Assembly: GCA_018222835.1 (NCBI GenBank)
Contig: JAAEZN010000002.1
Coordinates: 1-64,000, forward strand
Reading direction: 5' to 3'
Length of the DNA stretch: 64,000 nt
Source: Algicola sp.
GTDB taxonomy: Bacteria; Bacteroidota; Bacteroidia; Flavobacteriales; Flavobacteriaceae
Notes under the pieces: generated by a model
What the model was told of the DNA's origin: nothing
Seen by the model: the letters and a program-made list of their open reading frames with translations, nothing else
Database searches by the model: none
Shown here: positions 9,204 through 18,512 of the stretch, one piece after another
Numbering within the stretch: the stretch's first letter is position 1
How the letters are laid out: each line of letters opens with the position of its first letter
Position numbers and translations under genes: made by a program

Positions 9204-10046
9204 CTAAAATTTTGCGCGGTATTGTGTTGGTGTACATTGTTTGAAAGCTTTAAATTTTCTGTTGAAATTGGTAATGTTATTGAATCCGCATTGATCAGCG
9301 ATCGTAGCAATGGATAGCTCTGGATTCTTTAGAATAAGCTTACAGGCATTCTCGATTCGTATTTCTATCAAAAATTGAAAAAATGTCTTGTTGGTTCGTT
9401 TTTTAAAATATCGGCAAAAAGCATTCTTGGTCATATTGGCCCTTTCTGCAATTTCATCCAAGGTAATGTTATCACAATATTTTTCCATGGCGTAATCATA
9501 AACTTTGCTCATCCGTTTACCTTCATCATCCGAAAAGGTCTTCCTATAGACAAAAGAGGATAACGGAACTGTTTTGGACTTGTTGATATGATGTATAATC
9601 AATAATAGAGAGGAGATCTGTTCCACTTTACTTTGTTTGGACAGTGAATCGAACAGGGGGATTATTTTCATTTTTCGCGATACTACCAACATTCCATACT
9701 CCGACTTATTGAAGAAGTTTTGAATAGATGATAAATCCGTCAGTTGAAAAAAGTTTTTGCCAAATGCGTCCTGGTTAAAAAATAGAGTGTGCATTAGGGA
9801 TTCTTCCTTAACTCGGGTATCACTTCGGAATACATGAGGGATATAACTGCCGATTACAAGTATGTCCCCTGTCTTATATTCGTTAATACTATCCCCGACA
9901 ATTAAAGTGCCGGCCCCTTTTTCCACATAACTGATTTGGATTTCTCCATGTTGGTGCAATTGGTCATAAAAAACCTGTTCCCGATCTATTTGGTAAACGA
10001 GAGCTTCATTTTTTGGTTTAGGGATTTTAAAGGGAAGAACCTTCAT
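9204..10046 (-). CDS. AraC family transcriptional regulator (probable regulator of hydroxyproline catabolism)
   Basis: A soluble 280-residue protein. The N-terminal half is a cupin-like sensor domain (QLHQHGEIQISYVEKGAGTL), and residues about 180-280 form two AraC helix-turn-helix motifs (ITLDEIAERANMTKNAFCRYF and IATIADQCGFNNITNFNRKF). It is divergent from the hydroxyproline operon and shares a 133-bp intergenic region with it, the standard arrangement for a substrate-responsive activator. A ligand such as hydroxyproline is inferred from this context only. Only 17 bp separate its end from the start of the exonuclease frame. Confidence 0.88.
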   Translation of the reverse strand: MKVLPFKIPKPKNEALVYQIDREQVFYDQLHQHGEIQISYVEKGAGTLIVGDSINEYKTGDILVIGSYIPHVFRSDTRVKEESLMHTLFFNQDAFGKNFFQLTDLSSIQNFFNKSEYGMLVVSRKMKIIPLFDSLSKQSKVEQISSLLLIIHHINKSKTVPLSSFVYRKTFSDDEGKRMSKVYDYAMEKYCDNITLDEIAERANMTKNAFCRYFKKRTNKTFFQFLIEIRIENACKLILKNPELSIATIADQCGFNNITNFNRKFKAFKQCTPTQYRAKF

Positions 10047-10097
10047 GAGTAAGCCTAAATTATTTTAAATAATCGAGTGATTGTAAATATAGGGTAA

Positions 10098-10128
10098 TAT
10101 AGTACCATAATGAGCTAATAATACTATA
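10098..10128. promoter_or_regulatory. Candidate operator between the AraC regulator and the hydroxyproline operon
   Basis: TATAGTA (10098-10104) and TACTATA (10122-10128) form a 7-bp inverted repeat with a 17-bp spacer, 24 bp centre to centre. It is placed centrally in the divergent intergenic region. No convincing TAnnTTTG element was found between it and the start at 10180. Binding by the AraC regulator is inferred. Confidence 0.4.
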
Positions 10129-10179
10129 AAAAATCCTTACGGACTCTTTGTAATTTTAAATCATATAATTTTAGAAACT

Positions 10180-11103
10180 ATGGTAAAATGGGAAGGCGTA
10201 ATGCCTGCAGTAACAACAAAGTTTACAAAAGATGATACATTGGATCTGGATATGTTCCAAAAAAACATCGAGGCACAAATAGAGGCTGGTGTCCACGGGA
10301 TTATTTTAGGGGGTACATTAGGTGAGGCAAGTACATTGGAGCAAGAGGAAAAGGAAATCCTGATCAGGAAATGTGTGGAACTAACGGAAGGAAAAATTCC
10401 TGTGATCATGAACGTGGCAGAGCAAAGTACCAAAGAAGCCATTGCGGCAGCTCAAAGAGCTGAACAAGCAGGTGCACAAGGATTAATGCTTTTGCCCCCT
10501 ATGAGGTACAAGTCAACGGACCGGGAAACCGTAGCCTACTTTAAAGCGGTGGCCAACAGTACTTCCCTGCCCATTATGTTGTACAATAATCCAGTGGATT
10601 ATAAAATAGAGGTAACTTTGGATATGATGGAGGAGTTGATCGAATGTAAGAACATAGAAGCTATAAAAGAATCTACCCGGGATATTACCAATGTTATCCG
10701 GATACAGAATAGATTTGGGAATAGAATAAAGGTGTTCACAGGAGTGGATACCCTTGGAATGGAAAGCTTGGTTATTGGAGCAGTAGGATGGGTTGCTGGA
10801 TTGGTTTGTGCTTTTCCGGCAGAAACCGTGGCCATTTACGAGTTAGTGAAAGCCAACCGAATTCAGGAAGCGCTCAAAATTTATAGATGGTTTATGCCAC
10901 TATTGGAGTTGGATATTAGCCCGCAACTGGTTCAAAACATAAAGCTGGCCGAGGTGGCCACAGGCATTGGTACAGAACATGTTCGGGCACCACGTTTGCC
11001 TTTGGAGGGAGTGGAAAGAGCAAGGGTGCTGAAAGTGATTGAAACAGGAATAAGAAACAGACCGGAACTTCCGGATTATAAAAATTTAAATAGCGCAGTA
11101 TGA
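10180..11103 (+). CDS. DapA-family 1-pyrroline-4-hydroxy-2-carboxylate deaminase (probable)
   Basis: A class I aldolase-fold protein of 307 residues in the dihydrodipicolinate synthase family. Visible are GTLGEASTL (phosphate-like loop), YNNP with Tyr135, and the Schiff-base lysine in IKEST (Lys163). The family includes lysine biosynthesis DapA and several catabolic lyases. Here the next two genes encode an alpha-ketoglutarate-semialdehyde-type dehydrogenase and a 4-hydroxyproline epimerase, so the reaction is most likely deamination of 1-pyrroline-4-hydroxy-2-carboxylate to alpha-ketoglutarate semialdehyde. The assignment rests on context; sequence alone allows other DapA-family lyases. Its stop overlaps the next start (ATGA). 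Confidence 0.82.
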   Translation: MVKWEGVMPAVTTKFTKDDTLDLDMFQKNIEAQIEAGVHGIILGGTLGEASTLEQEEKEILIRKCVELTEGKIPVIMNVAEQSTKEAIAAAQRAEQAGAQGLMLLPPMRYKSTDRETVAYFKAVANSTSLPIMLYNNPVDYKIEVTLDMMEELIECKNIEAIKESTRDITNVIRIQNRFGNRIKVFTGVDTLGMESLVIGAVGWVAGLVCAFPAETVAIYELVKANRIQEALKIYRWFMPLLELDISPQLVQNIKLAEVATGIGTEHVRAPRLPLEGVERARVLKVIETGIRNRPELPDYKNLNSAV

Positions 11104-12626
11104 TTACAGGTAAAAACTGTATTGCAGGACAATTTAAGGCAGATGGTAATATTGAATTTAGAACCGTAGATCCCAAAAAAAATGTTCAAAACCCTACGGT
11201 GCATTTGGAGGCTACTTCCAATGAAATAGATGAAGCCGTAGAAAAAGCATGGTCGGCCTTCAGGATATTCAGAAAGATACCCGGCAAGTTGCGTGCGGAG
11301 TTTCTTAATGCGATTGCAGACGAGATTTTAGCTTTGGACAAGGTTTTGGTGGATACGTATATGTTGGAGTCCGGTTTGCCGGAAGGGCGTGCCGTTGGTG
11401 AAAGGGGAAGAACCGTTTTTCAACTACGCTCTTTTGCCGAATTGATTGCGAACGATGACTGGCGCGAAAATACTTTTGATGCCGCCCAACCGGATAGGAA
11501 GCCCATGCCAAAGGATGATTTGCGAAAAACCATGATCCCTTTGGGACCAGTTGCCGTTTTTGGGGCCAGTAATTTTCCATTGGCCTATTCTACGGCCGGT
11601 GGGGATACGGCAAGTGCCTTGGCCGCTGGCTGCTCAGTTGTGGTAAAGGCACATCCCATGCATGCAGGTACCAATGAGCTTGTGGCTTCGGCCATTGTAA
11701 AGGCCATAGAAAAAACGGGAATGCCAGAGGGTGTTTTTTCCAGTATAAATGGAGGTGTGCAAGCCGGAGTAGATTTGGTTACGAACCCTAAAATAAAGGC
11801 CGTTGGGTTTACCGGAAGTATTGGTGGAGGTAGGGCACTTTTCGATTTGGGAACAAAACGTGAAGAACCCATACCGGTTTTCGCAGAAATGGGAAGCATC
11901 AACCCAGTGATTATGTCGGCAACAGCCATTTCTAGACGAGGGAGCGAACTGGCAAAGATCTATGCGGGTTCCATTACATTGGGCACAGGACAGTTTTGTA
12001 CAAATCCCGGACTTTTGTTGACCATTAAAAGTGATGATACCGAGCAATTTGTTCAAGAATTGGCAAAACAGACCATGGAGATTGCTCCACAAAGTATGTT
12101 GCACCCCAGTATAAAGAAAGGATATTTGAAAAAAGGAGATGTTGTGTTGTCGCAGGATGGGGTAGAAGTAGTGGCCAAATATGAAGGTGAACTAAATCCC
12201 AACGATGCGGCATCTATAATTGCCACCGTTTCTGGCGAAGCCTTTTTAAAGAACCCTAAAATGCACCAAGAAGTTTTTGGACCATTCAGTATGGTGGTCC
12301 AGTGTAAAAACGAAGCAGAGCTTATTCAAATTATCGATGGATTGGAAGGTCAGCTCACAGGTACTTTGATTGCTGAAAAAGATGATGATTTAAATCTTGT
12401 AGAGATAGTGGATTCCCTTCAAAATAGAGTAGGGAGAATAATATATAACGGAGTTCCAACAGGAGTGGAAGTGTGCCCGTCCATGCAACATGGAGGGCCA
12501 TATCCCGCATCTACCGACTCCAGATTTACCGCAGTGGGAACCCATTCCATAAAACGATGGGTAAGACCGATTAGCTATCAATCGTTTCCCATGGAATTGT
12601 TGCCGGATCATTTAAAAAATAGCTAG
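11100..12626 (+). CDS. Alpha-ketoglutarate semialdehyde dehydrogenase (ALDH family, NADP type)
   Basis: The 508-residue aldehyde dehydrogenase has catalytic Cys300 (GTGQFCTNPG) and the general base Glu263 in AEMGSINPV. The EMGSxNP form is characteristic of the hydroxyproline/sugar-acid class of ketoglutarate semialdehyde dehydrogenases rather than the common ELGG form. It oxidises alpha-ketoglutarate semialdehyde to 2-oxoglutarate, feeding the TCA cycle. Translation is coupled on both sides: four bases overlap with the upstream gene and one base with the downstream gene. Confidence 0.9.
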   Translation: MITGKNCIAGQFKADGNIEFRTVDPKKNVQNPTVHLEATSNEIDEAVEKAWSAFRIFRKIPGKLRAEFLNAIADEILALDKVLVDTYMLESGLPEGRAVGERGRTVFQLRSFAELIANDDWRENTFDAAQPDRKPMPKDDLRKTMIPLGPVAVFGASNFPLAYSTAGGDTASALAAGCSVVVKAHPMHAGTNELVASAIVKAIEKTGMPEGVFSSINGGVQAGVDLVTNPKIKAVGFTGSIGGGRALFDLGTKREEPIPVFAEMGSINPVIMSATAISRRGSELAKIYAGSITLGTGQFCTNPGLLLTIKSDDTEQFVQELAKQTMEIAPQSMLHPSIKKGYLKKGDVVLSQDGVEVVAKYEGELNPNDAASIIATVSGEAFLKNPKMHQEVFGPFSMVVQCKNEAELIQIIDGLEGQLTGTLIAEKDDDLNLVEIVDSLQNRVGRIIYNGVPTGVEVCPSMQHGGPYPASTDSRFTAVGTHSIKRWVRPISYQSFPMELLPDHLKNS

Positions 12627-13633
12627 TGGCGAGAAAAACATTTTTTTGTGTAGATGCCCATACCTGCGGAAACCCGGTAAGGGTGGTCGCTGGTGGAGCC
12701 CCAAATTTACAGGGTAAGAACATGAGCGAGAAGCGGCAACATTTTTTAAAAGACTTCGATTGGATTCGAAAGGGGTTAATGTTCGAACCCCGTGGACATG
12801 ATATGATGAGTGGCAGTATCTTGCTCGAACCACACTATCCTGCAAACGATTTTGCCATACTGTTTATTGAAACCTCCGGTTGTTTGCCCATGTGTGGCCA
12901 CGGCACCATCGGTACCATTACCGTAGCTATAGAGGAAGGGCTTATCGTGCCTAAAGTTCCGGGAAAAATACGAATGGAAGCACCGGCGGGTTTGGTGGAA
13001 ATTGAATATCAGCAAACTGGAAAAAAAGTGGATTGGGTTCGATTGGTCAATGTGAAATCCTATTTGGCCGAAGAAAACCTGACCGTAGAATGTCCTGAGC
13101 TGGGCGAGTTGATTTTTGATGTGGCCTACGGCGGAAATTATTATGCAATAGTAGATCCACAGAAAAACTTTGAAGGAGTGCACAATTTTACTGCAGGTCA
13201 AATTATACATTATTCCCAAGTAGTAAGAAAGCGCATCAATGAGAAATATCCGAATAAATTTATACATCCGGAAGATAGTACCATTAGGGATGTGAGCCAT
13301 ATGCTTTGGACCGGTGAGCCCATTGATCCAACATCTTCGGGAAGAAATGCTGTTTTTTACGGGGATAAAGCAATCGATCGCTCTCCATGCGGTACGGGGA
13401 CTTCGGCCCGTATGGCACAATTATATGCTAAGGGCAAGTTGAAGATTGGTGAGCCTTATATCCACGAAAGCTTTATTGGTAGTAAGTTTGTGGGTATAAC
13501 CAAAACGGAAACTACCTTGGCCGATAAAAAGGCCATTGTTCCCAGTATTCAAGGTTGGGCGCAGGTAACGGGGTACAATACTATAATTATTGATGATGAT
13601 GACCCCTACGCACATGGATTTCAAGTGATATAA
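12626..13633 (+). CDS. 4-hydroxyproline 2-epimerase (proline racemase family)
   Basis: A 335-residue cytoplasmic enzyme that interconverts trans-4-hydroxy-L-proline and cis-4-hydroxy-D-proline. Both catalytic cysteines of the racemase family are present: Cys90 in MCGHGTIG and Cys255 in SPCGTGTSA. This argues against the trans-3-hydroxyproline dehydratases of the same family, which replace the second cysteine by threonine. The start is GTG at 12626, overlapping the stop of the dehydrogenase (TAGTG), and the protein begins in the typical way (TFFCVDAHTCGNPVR). The next pathway enzyme, an FAD-dependent D-hydroxyproline oxidase, is not encoded anywhere in this window. Confidence 0.93.
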   Translation: MARKTFFCVDAHTCGNPVRVVAGGAPNLQGKNMSEKRQHFLKDFDWIRKGLMFEPRGHDMMSGSILLEPHYPANDFAILFIETSGCLPMCGHGTIGTITVAIEEGLIVPKVPGKIRMEAPAGLVEIEYQQTGKKVDWVRLVNVKSYLAEENLTVECPELGELIFDVAYGGNYYAIVDPQKNFEGVHNFTAGQIIHYSQVVRKRINEKYPNKFIHPEDSTIRDVSHMLWTGEPIDPTSSGRNAVFYGDKAIDRSPCGTGTSARMAQLYAKGKLKIGEPYIHESFIGSKFVGITKTETTLADKKAIVPSIQGWAQVTGYNTIIIDDDDPYAHGFQVI

Positions 13634-13645
13634 AAATCAATAGAT

Positions 13646-15364
13646 ATGGAAAATAAGTCAATGCAGTTTTTTTGGAATAGAACCATAGGAATGGTCGTAC
13701 TGATGCTTTCGGTTCAAGCTATGGCGCAGAATAGTAATCTGGCAGATAAAATTGATGAGTTTAGGGCAGATACCAGGGCATTGAACCATATCTATATCAT
13801 GAAAGAATCCGAAGAATATTATAAACGCTTCAACAAACTTTATGATAATTGGCAAGATCGATTGAACAAAATAGATTTCTCCGCTTTGAACCAACAAGAA
13901 AAAGTGGACTATATCCTTTTAAAAAATTCCGTGACCAAAGGAGACTATTTCCTTGATCAAGAGTACAAAGATTATTTAGAAGTGGCACATGTGGTGGATT
14001 TTACTGCGCCATTGTTGCCTTTTATTCAAGAGAGACGAAGAGGAAAAAGGCCGGATGCCAAGAATTTGGCAAAAATCATGCAGGATGCGACCAAAGTTTT
14101 GGATAATGCAATGCGGCCATCAAACAGTGAACCTTTTAAAGATTGGCAAACTGCGGATAAAGCATCATCCGTTGTAATTTCCTTTCAAAAAGGATTAAAA
14201 AATGCTTTTGATTTCTATTACAGTTACGATCCAGATTTTACATGGTGGGTGGATAGGCCCTATAAATCGTTGGATGATAGATTGACAATTTATGCGGAAC
14301 ACTTAAAAGAGAATTATTCTCAGAACAGTGTTAAGGACGATGGTAGTGGAATTGTTGGTAAACCTATTGGTAAGGAAGCATTGCAAGAAAGCTTGGAGAT
14401 GGAGTTTATTCCTTATACACCGGAGGAACTTATTAAAGTGGCCCAAACCCAATATGAATGGTGCAAGAAAGAAATGATCAAAGCCTCTAGGGAGTTGGGC
14501 TATGGAGATGATTGGAAAGCGGCGCTAGAGCATGTAAAAAACACCTATGTTCCCGAAGGAGAGCAACCAGAGGCCATTATGGAACTTTATAAGCAATCGG
14601 TCGATTTTATTGAGGAGCGCGATTTAATTACATTGCCCGAACTGGCCAAAGAAACATGGGGAATGGAAATGATGAGTCCAGAAAGGCAAAAGGTAAGCCC
14701 TTTCTTTTTGGGTGGAAGGGATATCATCATATCATACCCAACGCAGGAAATGGACCATGATTACAAAATGATGAGCATGCGTGGCAATAATCCCAATTTC
14801 TCGAGAGCTGTTGTCCATCACGAGTTGTTACCAGGGCATAACCTCCAGTATTTTATGACCAGTCGTCACAAACCTTATCGAAATGCATTTTACACTCCAT
14901 TTTGGACTGAAGGATGGGCCTTGTATTGGGAAATAATTCTGTGGAACAAAGGGTTTCCTCAAACACCCGAACAAAAAATGGGTATGTTGTTTTGGAGAAT
15001 TCACCGTTGCGCACGGATTATATTTTCACTCAAATTCCATATGGGAGAAATGACACCGCAGGAATGTATCGATATGTTGGTGGATGAGGTTGGTCACGAA
15101 TACGCGAATGCCGAAGGAGAAGTGCGTAGGTCCTTCACCACTAGTTACCCACCCTTGTATCAATTGGCCTACATGATGGGAGGTCTGCAATTTTATGCCC
15201 TTCGAAATGAAGTATTGGCAGAAGGTTGGTCGGAAAAAGAGTTCCACGACCGGGTCATGCACGAAGGCAGAATGCCCATCGAAATGTTGAGGAGCTTGTT
15301 ATTGGATTTGCCATTAAAGAAGAACCACAAGACCAATTGGAAATTTTCTACAGCATTTAACTAG
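13646..15364 (+). CDS. DUF885 family metallopeptidase, secreted
   Basis: The 572-residue protein has an N-terminal signal sequence (LMLSVQAMAQ, cleavage near residue 28). The zinc motif HELLPGHNLQ matches the HExxPGH form of DUF885 peptidases, and EGWALYWE downstream supplies the usual third ligand region. It starts 12 bp after the epimerase gene, so it appears to be the last gene of the hydroxyproline operon. An exported peptidase could release hydroxyproline-containing peptides or dipeptides for the pathway; that link is inferred from the operon. No terminator is visible after it. Confidence 0.88.
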   Translation: MENKSMQFFWNRTIGMVVLMLSVQAMAQNSNLADKIDEFRADTRALNHIYIMKESEEYYKRFNKLYDNWQDRLNKIDFSALNQQEKVDYILLKNSVTKGDYFLDQEYKDYLEVAHVVDFTAPLLPFIQERRRGKRPDAKNLAKIMQDATKVLDNAMRPSNSEPFKDWQTADKASSVVISFQKGLKNAFDFYYSYDPDFTWWVDRPYKSLDDRLTIYAEHLKENYSQNSVKDDGSGIVGKPIGKEALQESLEMEFIPYTPEELIKVAQTQYEWCKKEMIKASRELGYGDDWKAALEHVKNTYVPEGEQPEAIMELYKQSVDFIEERDLITLPELAKETWGMEMMSPERQKVSPFFLGGRDIIISYPTQEMDHDYKMMSMRGNNPNFSRAVVHHELLPGHNLQYFMTSRHKPYRNAFYTPFWTEGWALYWEIILWNKGFPQTPEQKMGMLFWRIHRCARIIFSLKFHMGEMTPQECIDMLVDEVGHEYANAEGEVRRSFTTSYPPLYQLAYMMGGLQFYALRNEVLAEGWSEKEFHDRVMHEGRMPIEMLRSLLLDLPLKKNHKTNWKFSTAFN

Positions 15365-15509
15365 TGTACATATTTGGTTTTTTTGGATAGATTTATCTTT
15401 TTCTGAATTGCAGTAAATATATCGGCAAGAGTTCTTTTATAATTGGTTTACAGCTTCTATTGGGATGGCGGTATTGACCAATATCATTTTTTTACAGTTT
15501 GTTGGGATT

Positions 15510-15517
15510 TATCTTTG
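15510..15517 (+). promoter_or_regulatory. Promoter -7 element of the universal stress operon
   Basis: TATCTTTG matches TAnnTTTG exactly, 17 bp upstream of the start codon at 15535. A clear -33 TTG at the expected spacing is not seen; a T-rich stretch is there instead. Confidence 0.55.
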
Positions 15518-15534
15518 AAAAAAGAGAGTAGCCC

Positions 15535-16380
15535 ATGAAAACCATATTGATTCCTACCGATTTTTCCAAAAATGCGCTGCATGCGTTAAAATATGCCCAA
15601 GAGCTTTACAAATGTGAGCGCACCTGTTTTTTTGTGCTTCATACTTATGCTGAAGAAGTGTATGGCGAATATAAGACAGCGGATAAAGACGGCATTGAAA
15701 AATTGAAAGAGGAGAAAAAGCAAATCATTGAAAAAAAACTGGATGATTTGATCAACTCTATAGAGGGACAGCCCCCAAATCCCCTGCATAATTTTGAAAC
15801 TGTAGCCTGTTTTGATAATCTGGTAGATGGTGTCAATGACTTTGTGGACGATATGAATATCGATTTAGTGATTATGGGGACCAAAGGGGAGACCAGTAAC
15901 CATAAAACAACGTTCGGAAGTTATACCATAGAAATATTCAAGTATGTAAAATGTCCGGTTTTGGCCGTACCGGAGAATTTTGAATATAAACAGCCTAAGG
16001 CCATATTGTTCCCTACCGACTATTTGCTTCCGTACAAACGAAGGGAACTCAAATTGTTGGGGGATCTGGCCGGTAAGTTCAAGTCAAAGGTTCACTGTCT
16101 GTATATCACCGATTTTGATGAACTCAGTCCTCGACAGGCAGATAACAAATTGTTTCTGGAAAAAACCCTTACTAAACCATATCTGTATTTTGAAACTGCC
16201 CCGATCAAGAACAAAACAGAGGTTATTTTGGAAAAAATAGCGGAGAAAGATGCCGGAATGTTGGTTATGATGAATTCGAGGCATTCTTTTTTTGAAGATA
16301 TGCTGTATAGATCGACCGTGGATTTACTCGGTTTGAAGATTAAAATACCATTTATGGTAATGCAGAATTTAAAAAGATGA
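15535..16380 (+). CDS. Universal stress protein (tandem UspA domains)
   Basis: This 281-residue cytoplasmic protein consists of two UspA-type alpha/beta domains. The first begins with ILIPTDFSKNALHALKYAQ and ends with the VIMGTKGETS nucleotide-loop region (residues about 1-145). The second begins with AILFPTDYLLPYKRRELKLL and is more divergent. Double-Usp proteins are common in Flavobacteriaceae and are linked to stress and starvation survival. Its stop codon overlaps the start of a second Usp gene by four bases (ATGA), so the two are co-translated and probably act together. Confidence 0.9.
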   Translation: MKTILIPTDFSKNALHALKYAQELYKCERTCFFVLHTYAEEVYGEYKTADKDGIEKLKEEKKQIIEKKLDDLINSIEGQPPNPLHNFETVACFDNLVDGVNDFVDDMNIDLVIMGTKGETSNHKTTFGSYTIEIFKYVKCPVLAVPENFEYKQPKAILFPTDYLLPYKRRELKLLGDLAGKFKSKVHCLYITDFDELSPRQADNKLFLEKTLTKPYLYFETAPIKNKTEVILEKIAEKDAGMLVMMNSRHSFFEDMLYRSTVDLLGLKIKIPFMVMQNLKR

Positions 16381-17246
16381 ACAAGATGAAAAAGAAACGA
16401 ATCATATTGCCAACGGATTTTTCCAAAAACTCATGGAATGCCATAGCCTATGCTTTAAAGGTATTCAAAGACGTTCCCTGCGATTTCTTTATTCTTAACT
16501 CTTATCAAGTTGGGGCATCTGGCTTGTCCACAAAAATGGCGGGGGCCAACGATACCCGTTTATACAATTTGATCAAGGAACAATCCGAACGTGAACTACA
16601 GCAAGAACTGAAAAAAATTCAGGAAATAGATACAAATCCCGATCATCAATTTATTATCCGATCAGTTGCCGGTTCACTTGTGAACGCCATAGGCAAAACG
16701 GTGTACAACGAAGAGATAGATTATGTTATTATGGGAACCAAGGGTTCATCTGGATTAAAAGAAGTCTTTATGGGGAGCAATACCTATAAAGTGATCAAAG
16801 AGATTAATTTCTGTCCCATAATTGCGGTTCCGGACGATTATCGACCGGACGGTAAAATAGATGCTATCCTACTGGCTACTGGGTATGAGCATCTTTTTGA
16901 AAATTATGAACTAAAACCTGTGTTGAGCTTGGCGAAACATTTTAATGCGAAGTTGTGGATTGCCCACGTTGGAAGTATGGATAACCTTACGCCCGAACAA
17001 AAGGCATCCAAATTAGCATTGGAAAAACGCTTAACCTCCGTTAATTATGAATTTTTCGAGATGGAAAAAGAAGAATCGGTCAACCGAACCATACAAAAGG
17101 TCGTTGATATGGATAGAACTTTGGATATGGTGGTGATGATCAATCAGGACCATACTTTTTTTGAACGGCTGACTCGTGAACCTGTGATTAAAAAAGTAAC
17201 CTTTAACACCACAGTACCATTTTTGGTCGTCCATTTATTTGAGTGA
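16377..17246 (+). CDS. Universal stress protein (tandem UspA domains)
   Basis: A 289-residue paralogue of the preceding gene with the same two-domain layout. The first domain opens with IILPTDFSKNSWNAIAYALK and contains YVIMGTKGSSGLKE, a canonical glycine-rich loop (G-x2-G-type) of ATP-binding UspA proteins. The second domain opens with DAILLATGYEHLFENYELK. An in-frame ATG two codons downstream (MKKKRIILP) is an alternative start. It is convergent with a thioredoxin gene only 13 bp away, without a visible terminator between them. Confidence 0.9.
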   Translation: MNKMKKKRIILPTDFSKNSWNAIAYALKVFKDVPCDFFILNSYQVGASGLSTKMAGANDTRLYNLIKEQSERELQQELKKIQEIDTNPDHQFIIRSVAGSLVNAIGKTVYNEEIDYVIMGTKGSSGLKEVFMGSNTYKVIKEINFCPIIAVPDDYRPDGKIDAILLATGYEHLFENYELKPVLSLAKHFNAKLWIAHVGSMDNLTPEQKASKLALEKRLTSVNYEFFEMEKEESVNRTIQKVVDMDRTLDMVVMINQDHTFFERLTREPVIKKVTFNTTVPFLVVHLFE

Positions 17247-17259
17247 TGGGCAAATAATC

Positions 17260-17559
17260 TTATAGGAACGACTTTGCGAGCTGCACCAGTTCAGTTTTTT
17301 GAAGCACTCCCGATTTCCTCCAAAGTTGTTCACCGTTTTTAAAGAAAATTAGGGTCGGTACCCCTCTCACTTGATAGGTGTTGGCTAGACTTTGATTTTT
17401 GTCCACATCAATTTTTACAATTTTTAATTCATCGCCCATTTCATCTTTTACCTGCTTTAAAATTGGCGCTAACATTTTACAAGGGCCACACCATTCCGCA
17501 GAGAAATCGATTAGTGTTAATTGTTCGCTATTGATCAAAGCTGCAAAACTTCCTTTCAT
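17260..17559 (-). CDS. Thioredoxin
   Basis: A 99-residue thioredoxin with the active site WCGPCKM (residues 22-28) and the cis-proline segment VRGVPTLIFFKNGE. It lacks a signal peptide and acts as a cytoplasmic disulfide reductase. The length is slightly below the usual 105 residues because the N-terminal strand is short. It stands alone on the minus strand, convergent with the stress-protein pair. In this group several thioredoxin paralogues are normal, so the symbol trxA is not assigned. Confidence 0.92.
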   Translation of the reverse strand: MKGSFAALINSEQLTLIDFSAEWCGPCKMLAPILKQVKDEMGDELKIVKIDVDKNQSLANTYQVRGVPTLIFFKNGEQLWRKSGVLQKTELVQLAKSFL

Positions 17560-17720
17560 TGTTTCTAAAAATTTAGTAGCGCAATTTATAAAAACCCAAC
17601 TTTTTATAAGTGACCTAGGTCACCTTGCCGTTATGGATTCAAGAAAACGGCTCTTATATAAGGGTCGATATCTTTTTCTATCTTTAAACACAGCACAACT
17701 GAAAAAATATTCAACCATTT

Positions 17721-18482
17721 ATGTATAAAAAAATATTTGGAAGCATTCTCGTACTGACGATTCTATCCTGCAAAACAGAGAAAAAAGAGCAAGACACCGA
17801 AACCTGGCGAACAAAAAAAGAGGCAGTTGAAAATGCTGTGCACAATCAGCTATTGGAAGTAGAGAAGGAGCAGGGATGGGAGTTATTATTTGATGGAGAA
17901 ACTTTGGATGGGTGGCATTTGTACAACGATCCAAATGCAGATCCCGTTTGGGAAGTAGTCGATGGCACATTGCATAGCAACACTAAGGATGAGTCTTTGA
18001 AAGCTGGTGACCTGATAACGGATAGATCCTATACCAATTATGAGCTTTTATTGGAATGGAAGGTTGTGGGGAATGGAAATAGCGGAGTTTTTATAAATGT
18101 TCTGGAACTGCCAGAGGTTCCCACTGCATGGCAGAGTGGTCCAGAGTATCAAATTTTGGGTGCCGACCACATGGATTACGATGTTCCAGTTAAACGCCCT
18201 GGTTGTCTTTATGCATTTTTACCACAACAAAATAAGGTAGAAGTAAAACAAGGAGACTGGAACAGGACCAGAATAAAACAAATCGATGGCAAAATTGAGT
18301 TTTATTTGAACGGTATCCTTACAGCAGAGGAAGACTTGGGTTCGGACGAGTGGAGAGAAAAGATAAAAGGCACCCATTTATCCAAATATCCAGAATTCGG
18401 AAAAAGAACCGAAGGTAAAATATCCTTGCAATATTGGTATTTTGAAGCGTGGTTCAGGAATATTAAGATTAGAGAACTGTAG
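17721..18482 (+). CDS. DUF1080 (3-keto-disaccharide hydrolase-like) lipoprotein
   Basis: A 253-residue lipoprotein with lipobox LTILSC (Cys17). After a charged linker the DUF1080 domain spans about residues 55-252, recognisable by WELLFDGETLDGWHLYND, the GNSGVFI strand and GPEYQILGAD. The fold is a concanavalin-like jelly roll; some family members cleave 3-keto-glycosides, others are uncharacterised. The gene stands alone. The usual 3-keto-sugar partners (GMC or Gfo/Idh oxidoreductases) are absent nearby, so the substrate is open. Confidence 0.85.
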   Translation: MYKKIFGSILVLTILSCKTEKKEQDTETWRTKKEAVENAVHNQLLEVEKEQGWELLFDGETLDGWHLYNDPNADPVWEVVDGTLHSNTKDESLKAGDLITDRSYTNYELLLEWKVVGNGNSGVFINVLELPEVPTAWQSGPEYQILGADHMDYDVPVKRPGCLYAFLPQQNKVEVKQGDWNRTRIKQIDGKIEFYLNGILTAEEDLGSDEWREKIKGTHLSKYPEFGKRTEGKISLQYWYFEAWFRNIKIREL

Positions 18483-18512
18483 CTATTAGGTACAAGATTG
18501 GTGTTTTGAACG

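Noticed and set aside
11634-12104. 156-codon minus-strand frame
   Set aside because: It is antisense to the aldehyde dehydrogenase gene and is a codon-bias shadow without family features.
12776-13420. 214-codon minus-strand frame
   Set aside because: It lies wholly inside the hydroxyproline epimerase gene, whose motifs are intact; the product has no domain pattern.
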